Shown here: positions 19,439-24,376 of the stretch, in pieces
How the letters are laid out: each line of letters begins with the position of its first letter
How positions within the stretch are numbered: the stretch's first letter is position 1
Assembly (NCBI GenBank): GCA_023390395.1
Contig: JAEWCY010000175.1
Coordinates: forward strand, 1 to 24,376
Direction: 5' to 3'
Length of the DNA stretch: 24,376 bases
Source of the DNA: Pseudomonadota bacterium
GTDB lineage: Bacteria > Desulfobacterota > Desulfovibrionia > Desulfovibrionales > Desulfovibrionaceae
Position numbers and translations under genes: made by a program
Notes under the pieces: model-generated
The model's database searches: none
Told to the model about the DNA's origin: nothing
The model's input: the letters and a program-made list of their open reading frames with translations, nothing else

Positions 19439-21550
19439 ATGTTCAAGAATCGCGGCCTTGCCTTCAAGCTCAGTCTCGGGTTTTGCCTGCTCATCGTCTT
19501 CACCGTCGTCGTGGCCGCCGTCGCGTACAGAAGCCAGCAAGCGCTTCTGGAGCGCACGAACAAGATGGATTCCGTCAACGCCGTCAGCGACGCCATCGCC
19601 TTCGCCCGCATGGACGTGCTGTATTACTTGAACACCGAAGAGGCGGCGCGCCTGGACAGCTTCCGCAAACACCTGGACACGGCCAAGGACATGGCCCAGA
19701 CGCTCAAGCGCTCCCTCGACGACCCGCGCAACCGCGAGCGCATGGACGCCATCGTCGCCGGGGCGGCCGCCTACGAGGCCGGTTTCGGACGGTATCTCGA
19801 AACCGAGAAGGCCCAGCGGGAAACCCTCAAGACCCTGGTGGAGGCGGCCGGCGGCCTGCAGAAAGCCGCCGAGGATCTCTCCGGGCGTCAGGCCCAAAGC
19901 CTGTCCAGAGCCGTCGCCGGCGGGGCCGAGGCGGTGGCGCGCACGGCCGCCGTGGGGCAGCGCGTCGAACTGCTCGTGCAGCAGTTCCTGCGCTCGCGCA
20001 TCGAGGTCCTCTATTATCTCTGGAAGGGCGAAAAAAGCCGCATGGACGCCGCCCGGAGCATTCTCGACAAGCTTATCGCCGCCGGGCGCGAAGCCCTGCC
20101 CCTCATGCCTTCCCCGGAAGAGCGCTCCATGCTCGAGGACATCGTCACCCGCGCCGATACGTACAAAAGCAGGATGGAAGGCTTCCTGACGGCGTCCGAA
20201 ACCCAGGCGGCCGTGATCAAGGAAATGGCCGCCGCCGCCGACAAGGCGGCCAAGGTGGCCGACGAGGCCGTGGACGTCCAGCAGGAAAGCATGCGCCGGG
20301 AATCGCGCAGCGCCACCATCGTCAACGGCGTCACGGCAGCCGTCGCCATCCTGCTCGGCGCGCTTTTCGCCACGCTCATCATCAAGGGCATCCTGCGCGG
20401 CGTGAAAAAGGCCATCGCCGCGGCGGACGCCGTCTCCCAAGGCGACCTCGACGCGGACGTCGCCACGGACGGGCGCGACGAGATCGCCATGCTGCTTTCC
20501 GCCATGGGCCGCATGATCGAGGCCGAAAGAACCGCCGCCGAGACGGCGGCCCATCTGGCCCAGGGCGACCTGTCGGTCAGCGTGAACCCGCGTTCGGACA
20601 AGGACGTGATGTTTCTGAGTTTCGCCGAGATGATCGACCGGCTGCGCGAAGTGGTGGGCGAAGTCCAGTCGGGCGCGGAAAACGTGGCTTCGGGCAGCGA
20701 GGAGATGAGCGCCTCGGCCGAGGCCTTGTCCCAGGGAGCCACGGAACAGGCCTCGGCGGTCGAACAATCCTCCTCGGCCATGGAGGAGATGGCCTCGAGC
20801 ATCGGCCAGAACGCGGACAACGCCCGCCAGACCGACTCCATCGCCGTCAAGGCCGCGGACGACGCCAGGGAATCCGGCCAGGCCGTGACCCAGGCCGTGG
20901 CCGCCATGAAGGAGATCGCCGGCAAGGTCTCCATCATCGAGGAAATCGCCCGGCAGACGGACCTGCTGGCCCTCAATGCCGCCGTGGAGGCGGCCCGGGC
21001 CGGCGAGCACGGCCGGGGCTTCGCCGTGGTGGCCGCCGAGGTGAGAAAACTCGCCGAGCGCAGCCAAACGGCGGCCTCGGAGATCACCCAGCTCTCACGC
21101 GCCACCACCGGCGTGGCCGAACGGGCCGGCGCACTGCTGGCCAAGCTCGTGCCCGACATCCGGCGCACCGCCGATCTCGTCCAGGAAATCAACTCCGCCA
21201 GCCAGGAGCAGTCCTCCGGCGCGGGTCAGGTCAACAAGGCCCTGCAGCAACTCGACCAGGTCATCCAGCAAAACGCCTCGGCGGCCGAGGAACTCGCTTC
21301 CACCTCCGAGGAGCTTTCGGCTCAGGCCGAGCAACTGCAAGCCAGCATCGCCTTTTTCAGGCTCGATGCCGCCGCCCGCCCTTCCCGGCCCCTGCCCCAA
21401 GCCGTCGCCGGCAGCCCCTCCGCGCGCAAGGCCAGGAGCAAAACAGGCGGAATTGTTAGAAAGCCTGTTGCATCGACGGCCGAAAACAGGAAAGATGCGG
21501 CCATGCCCATAGACATGGACCAGGACGACGACCAGTTTGAACGCTTCTAA
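19439..21550 (+). CDS. HBM-type methyl-accepting chemotaxis protein
   Basis: The 703-residue receptor has a membrane helix (about 8-30), an all-helical periplasmic domain (about 32-292), a second helix (about 293-318), HAMP (about 319-372) and the cytoplasmic signalling hairpin. The hairpin tip, with QTDLLALNAAVEAARAGEHG, lies near 500-542. The sensor shows two similar modules, RMDVLYYLNTEEAARLDS and RIEVLYYLWKGEKSRMDA, which fits a helical bimodular (HBM) domain; known HBM receptors bind organic acids, but the ligand here is unknown. Methylation-type Glu/Gln-rich heptads flank the tip. A long flexible tail (about 642-698) ends in QFERF, like the CheR/CheB-tether pentapeptide. The start follows AAAGG. 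Downstream cheA begins 47 bases later. Confidence 0.93.
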   Translation: MFKNRGLAFKLSLGFCLLIVFTVVVAAVAYRSQQALLERTNKMDSVNAVSDAIAFARMDVLYYLNTEEAARLDSFRKHLDTAKDMAQTLKRSLDDPRNRERMDAIVAGAAAYEAGFGRYLETEKAQRETLKTLVEAAGGLQKAAEDLSGRQAQSLSRAVAGGAEAVARTAAVGQRVELLVQQFLRSRIEVLYYLWKGEKSRMDAARSILDKLIAAGREALPLMPSPEERSMLEDIVTRADTYKSRMEGFLTASETQAAVIKEMAAAADKAAKVADEAVDVQQESMRRESRSATIVNGVTAAVAILLGALFATLIIKGILRGVKKAIAAADAVSQGDLDADVATDGRDEIAMLLSAMGRMIEAERTAAETAAHLAQGDLSVSVNPRSDKDVMFLSFAEMIDRLREVVGEVQSGAENVASGSEEMSASAEALSQGATEQASAVEQSSSAMEEMASSIGQNADNARQTDSIAVKAADDARESGQAVTQAVAAMKEIAGKVSIIEEIARQTDLLALNAAVEAARAGEHGRGFAVVAAEVRKLAERSQTAASEITQLSRATTGVAERAGALLAKLVPDIRRTADLVQEINSASQEQSSGAGQVNKALQQLDQVIQQNASAAEELASTSEELSAQAEQLQASIAFFRLDAAARPSRPLPQAVAGSPSARKARSKTGGIVRKPVASTAENRKDAAMPIDMDQDDDQFERF

Positions 21551-21597
21551 CGCCCGCCCCGCAGGGGGGCAGGCCCTTGGGACGACGGAGGCGCGCC

Positions 21598-23760
21598 ATG
21601 TCGGAGATCGATCCGTCCATCGCCATCTATGTGGAAGAAACCCGGGAACTGCTCGCCGAACTGGAACGCGGCCTGCTGGACCTGGAAAACGATCCTTCCG
21701 ACATGGAACGCGTGGACGCCTGTTTTCGGGCCATGCACACCATCAAGGGTGGCGGGGCCATGTTCGGCTTCGAGGAGATCTCCCGCTTCACCCACGACGT
21801 GGAGACGGTGCTCGACCGCGTGCGCGCGGGCTCCCTGCCCGTGACCCGGGAACTTCTCACCCTGACGCTGGCGGCCAAGGACCACATCCTGGCCCTGCTC
21901 GAAGCGGCGGGCGAGCCCGGACCGGAACTCCGCGAGGCCTCCGACGCCCTGCTCGAATCCTTCGCCGCCTTCCTGCCGAAGGCCGGCGTCGACGCGACCG
22001 GGCGAGAGGCGCGAGCCGCCTCGCCAGACCTCGCGTCCCCCCTCGACGGGGGGGCCTACGCCTGCGAAGGCGAGCCGGGCCCGCCTTCCATCTACTGGGT
22101 GCGCTTCCGGCCCGCCCCCCGCATCCTGCACAGCGGCAACGATCCGGTGCGCCTGCTGGCCGAATGCGACGGCCTCGGCCGCGCCCGGGTGCTGCGCCAC
22201 GGTCCCATGCCCGACCTCGACGCCCCGGACTTCGACCCCGAGGAGGCCTACGGCGTATACGACATGATCGTGCGCACGCCCTGCGGCGGCAACGACCTGC
22301 GCGACGTGTTCATCTTCGTCGACGGCGACTCGGACGTGCTCATCGAGCGCATCCACCAGGGCGCCCTGCGCGACGCCGACCTCGACGAACTCGTGCGCGC
22401 CCTCGCGGGTCTCGACGCCGCGCCGCCCGAGGTCGTCCTCGACGCCCTGTCCCGGGCCCTGTCCGCCAAGCTCGCCTTCATCACCGAGGCCAAGGCCCGG
22501 GTGGCCGAAAAAAACGCCCGCCTCTCCGGCGCTGAAACGCCCAAGCAGCGCCAAACCTCCGCCGCTTCCTCGACCACCTTGCGCGTGGACGCGGCCCGCC
22601 TGGACAGCGTGGTCAACATGGCCGGCGAGCTGGTCATCCTGCAATCCCGCCTGCGCCAGGCCGTGCAGGCACGGGACCTCGACGCCGCCGCCGCCGTGGA
22701 CGAGGACCTGGAACGCCTGACCGACGCCATGCGCGACGTGGCCCTCGGGCTGCGCATGCTGCCCATCGGCACGGTCTTCAGCCAGTTCACGCGGCTTTTG
22801 CGCGACCTGTCCGCCACGCTCGGCAAGGAGGTGGACTTCGAGGCCCGCGGCGGCGACACCGAACTCGACAAGACGGTCATCGACCGCATCAAGGACCCCC
22901 TGGTCCACATCCTGCGCAACAGCCTCGACCACGGCGTGGAACCGCCGGAGGCCCGCGAGGCGGCCGGCAAACCCCGACGCGGCCGCATCACCCTGTCGGC
23001 CAGCCATTCCGGCGGCAACGTGGTCATCGCCATCGCCGACGACGACCGGGGCATCGACGTGGCCGCGGTGCGCAAAAAGGCCGTGGAGCGCGGGCTGCTG
23101 CCCGCCGACGCGGACGCCAGCGAAAAGGAGATCCTGGACATGATCTTCGCCCCCGGCTTTTCCACGGCGGAGAAGATTTCCGACATCTCCGGCCGAGGCG
23201 TGGGCATGGACGTGGTCAAGCGCAACATCGAGGCCCTGCGCGGCATGGTGGAGCTGGAGAGCGTCCTCGGCCAGGGGACCACGGTCACCATCAAGCTGCC
23301 GCTGACGCTCGCCATCATCGACGGCTTCTCCGTGGTCGTGGGCGGCGACTCCTTCATCGTGCCCCTGGTCAACCTGCGCGGCTTCCAGGAGCGCTTCCTG
23401 GCCGGCGAGGCGCGCACCGTGGAGAACATGGAGCGCATGGGCGAACTGATCCCGGTGGTCAGCCTGCGCCGGCTCTTCGACGTGCCCGGCGACCAGCCCG
23501 GCTACGAGCGGGTGGTGGTCACCGAGGTCGAGGGCGAGATGGTGGGCTTTTGCGTGGACAAGGTGGTGGGCCGCCAGCAGGCCGTGATCAAGAGCCTGGA
23601 CGACTGCTACCGCCACCTCAAATGGATTTCCGGCACGACGATCAACGGCGACGGCAGCATTTCGCTGATCCTCGACGTGCCGCAACTAGTGCGCTTCGTG
23701 CGCGGGCAGGAGGACTCCCGCTTGCACGCGGCCAGGGCCTCCCGTACACTGACCCAGTAG
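21598..23760 (+). CDS. cheA: Chemotaxis histidine kinase CheA
   Basis: CheA (720 residues) phosphorylates CheY and CheB in response to receptor state. The P1 Hpt domain carries His47 in AMHTIKGGG. After a linker with palindromic DNA (about 135-160) comes an uncommon middle domain (about 163-260; WVRFRPAPRILHSGNDP) in place of the classic P2. The dimerisation domain starts near 328 (LRVDAARLDSVVNMAGEL). The ATPase has N box HILRNSLDHGVEPP (about 437), G1 DDDRGIDV and G2 GRGVGMDVVKR (about 532). A CheW-like P5 domain (about 565-715) follows. All catalytic motifs are intact. The ATG at 21598 is set by CGGAGG and by the Hpt start; an upstream in-frame ATG would add seven residues. Confidence 0.95.
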   Translation: MSEIDPSIAIYVEETRELLAELERGLLDLENDPSDMERVDACFRAMHTIKGGGAMFGFEEISRFTHDVETVLDRVRAGSLPVTRELLTLTLAAKDHILALLEAAGEPGPELREASDALLESFAAFLPKAGVDATGREARAASPDLASPLDGGAYACEGEPGPPSIYWVRFRPAPRILHSGNDPVRLLAECDGLGRARVLRHGPMPDLDAPDFDPEEAYGVYDMIVRTPCGGNDLRDVFIFVDGDSDVLIERIHQGALRDADLDELVRALAGLDAAPPEVVLDALSRALSAKLAFITEAKARVAEKNARLSGAETPKQRQTSAASSTTLRVDAARLDSVVNMAGELVILQSRLRQAVQARDLDAAAAVDEDLERLTDAMRDVALGLRMLPIGTVFSQFTRLLRDLSATLGKEVDFEARGGDTELDKTVIDRIKDPLVHILRNSLDHGVEPPEAREAAGKPRRGRITLSASHSGGNVVIAIADDDRGIDVAAVRKKAVERGLLPADADASEKEILDMIFAPGFSTAEKISDISGRGVGMDVVKRNIEALRGMVELESVLGQGTTVTIKLPLTLAIIDGFSVVVGGDSFIVPLVNLRGFQERFLAGEARTVENMERMGELIPVVSLRRLFDVPGDQPGYERVVVTEVEGEMVGFCVDKVVGRQQAVIKSLDDCYRHLKWISGTTINGDGSISLILDVPQLVRFVRGQEDSRLHAARASRTLTQ

Positions 23761-23792
23761 CCCCGGATTCGGGCGACAGGAGCGGCTGCGAC

Positions 23793-24125
23793 ATGGAACT
23801 GCACCAGAAACGGGAAGGCGACCGCCTCACCCTGGCCATTTCCGGGAAATGCACGGTGGAGCACGCCGCGACCCTGCGCACGGCCCTGCTCGAGGCCGTG
23901 GCCGCCGGCCCGAAGCTCGGCCTCGACGTTTCGGGCGTCGAGGAGGCCGATGTGACCTTCCTGCAACTCCTTTTGGCCACGGCCCTGACCATGGAGCGCG
24001 AGGGCGCGGCGCTGCGGCGCTCGGGCGCGCTTTGCGAGGCCGTCCGGCAGGCGGCCCATGTCTCGGGCTTCGATCAGACGCCCCCCCTGCAAACTTTTTT
24101 CGCCGATGAGGAACGCGATGGCTAA
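23793..24125 (+). CDS. STAS-domain protein of the chemotaxis operon
   Basis: This 110-residue protein is a single STAS domain: GDRLTLAISGKCTVEHA, then GLDVSGVEEADVTFLQLLLA, with Asp53 and Thr55 in the loop that usually holds the phosphorylatable Ser/Thr. STAS genes inside chemotaxis operons are known from other deltaproteobacteria, and their role is not settled. It starts 33 bases after cheA with AGGAG about ten bases before the ATG. Its last eight bases overlap the cheY start, so the two are translationally coupled. The C-terminal half is less conserved than in the STAS protein at 14935-15270. Confidence 0.88.
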   Translation: MELHQKREGDRLTLAISGKCTVEHAATLRTALLEAVAAGPKLGLDVSGVEEADVTFLQLLLATALTMEREGAALRRSGALCEAVRQAAHVSGFDQTPPLQTFFADEERDG

Positions 24126-24376
24126 GCGAATCATGACCGTGGACGATTCGGCGAGCGTGCGGCAGATGGTGGCCTTCACGCTCAAGAAGGAAGGGTACGA
24201 CGTCATCGAGGCGTCCGACGGCAAGGACGCCCTGTCCAAGCTCACGGGAACCGTGGACATGGTCATCACCGACCTCAACATGCCCAATCTCGACGGCATC
24301 GGCCTCATCAAGGGCATCCGCGCCCAGGCCGCCTACAAGTTCATCCCCATCGTCATGCTCACCACCGAATCCCAGG
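24118..24376 (+). CDS. cheY: Chemotaxis response regulator CheY (3' end cut by the window)
   Basis: The first 86 residues are a CheY receiver domain: KRIMTVDDSASVRQMV with the acidic pair Asp9/Asp10, phospho-acceptor Asp52 in VITDLNMPNLDG, and the switch Thr in VMLTTES (about 82-83). The conserved Lys should follow beyond the window edge. The ATG at 24118 follows GAGGAACGCG and overlaps the STAS gene by eight bases. CheY-P acts on the flagellar motor, or on other outputs in alternative systems. The gene is partial only because the window ends. Confidence 0.93.
   Translation, partial: MAKRIMTVDDSASVRQMVAFTLKKEGYDVIEASDGKDALSKLTGTVDMVITDLNMPNLDGIGLIKGIRAQAAYKFIPIVMLTTESQ

Noticed and set aside
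19205..21067. A 620-codon minus-strand frame opposite the chemoreceptor
   Set aside because: Composition and lack of family resemblance mark it as a mirror of the chemoreceptor gene.
1..24376. CRISPR arrays, tRNA or rRNA genes, transposases, phage genes
   Set aside because: I read both strands for regularly spaced repeats, tRNA-like arms and mobile-element protein motifs and found none.

Overview
The window reads as chromosomal DNA of a GC-rich sulfate-reducing deltaproteobacterium, most likely Desulfovibrionaceae (Solidesulfovibrio/Desulfovibrio-like). This rests on very high GC, the gene order rpsF-rpsR-rplI-dnaB, a zinc-ribbon threonine synthase, phenylacetate-CoA ligase, ferredoxin-nitroreductase fusions and an abundance of signalling genes. 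The assignment is inferred from gene content and style, not from a database match. I see no tRNA, rRNA, CRISPR array, transposase or prophage gene.

Layout. Positions 1-6.4 kb are all minus strand: thrC, a paaK-DUF456 pair with overlapping stop and start, then the rpsF-rpsR-rplI-dnaB operon. Three copies of one GC-rich stem-loop repeat lie at the 3' ends of these three transcription units. From 6.5 to 8.6 kb there is a plus-strand Cache-HAMP-SpoIIE (PP2C) phosphatase. From 8.65 to 10.55 kb there are two minus-strand nitroreductases, one with an N-terminal two-cluster ferredoxin domain. Divergent from them is a stand-alone response regulator with a clear sigma-70 promoter. A sparse stretch (11.1-11.8 kb) holds one small gene of unknown function. 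It is followed by a small RRM RNA-binding protein with an AT-rich promoter, a long leader and a strong hairpin terminator.

Positions 12.4-15.7 kb (minus strand) form a probable four-gene unit: HATPase anti-sigma kinase, STAS antagonist, secreted protein of unknown function and a dynamin-like GTPase with a hydrophobic hairpin. From 15.96 to 18.5 kb lie a plus-strand YkgJ-type cysteine-cluster protein and a minus-strand pair, a small unknown protein and a YkuD-like lipoprotein that lacks one expected catalytic His.

Positions 18.8-24.4 kb (plus strand) are a chemotaxis operon: cheW, an HBM-type chemoreceptor with a C-terminal CheR/CheB-tether-like pentapeptide, cheA, a STAS protein and cheY, cut by the window edge.

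How the genes may work together. The window has parts of a partner-switching circuit: a SpoIIE-type phosphatase, an RsbW-like kinase and two STAS proteins. One STAS/kinase pair is attached to a membrane-remodelling GTPase and the other STAS protein to a chemotaxis operon. The most interesting proposal is that the 12.4-15.7 kb cluster couples partner switching to a dynamin-like envelope function. That is inference from gene order only.
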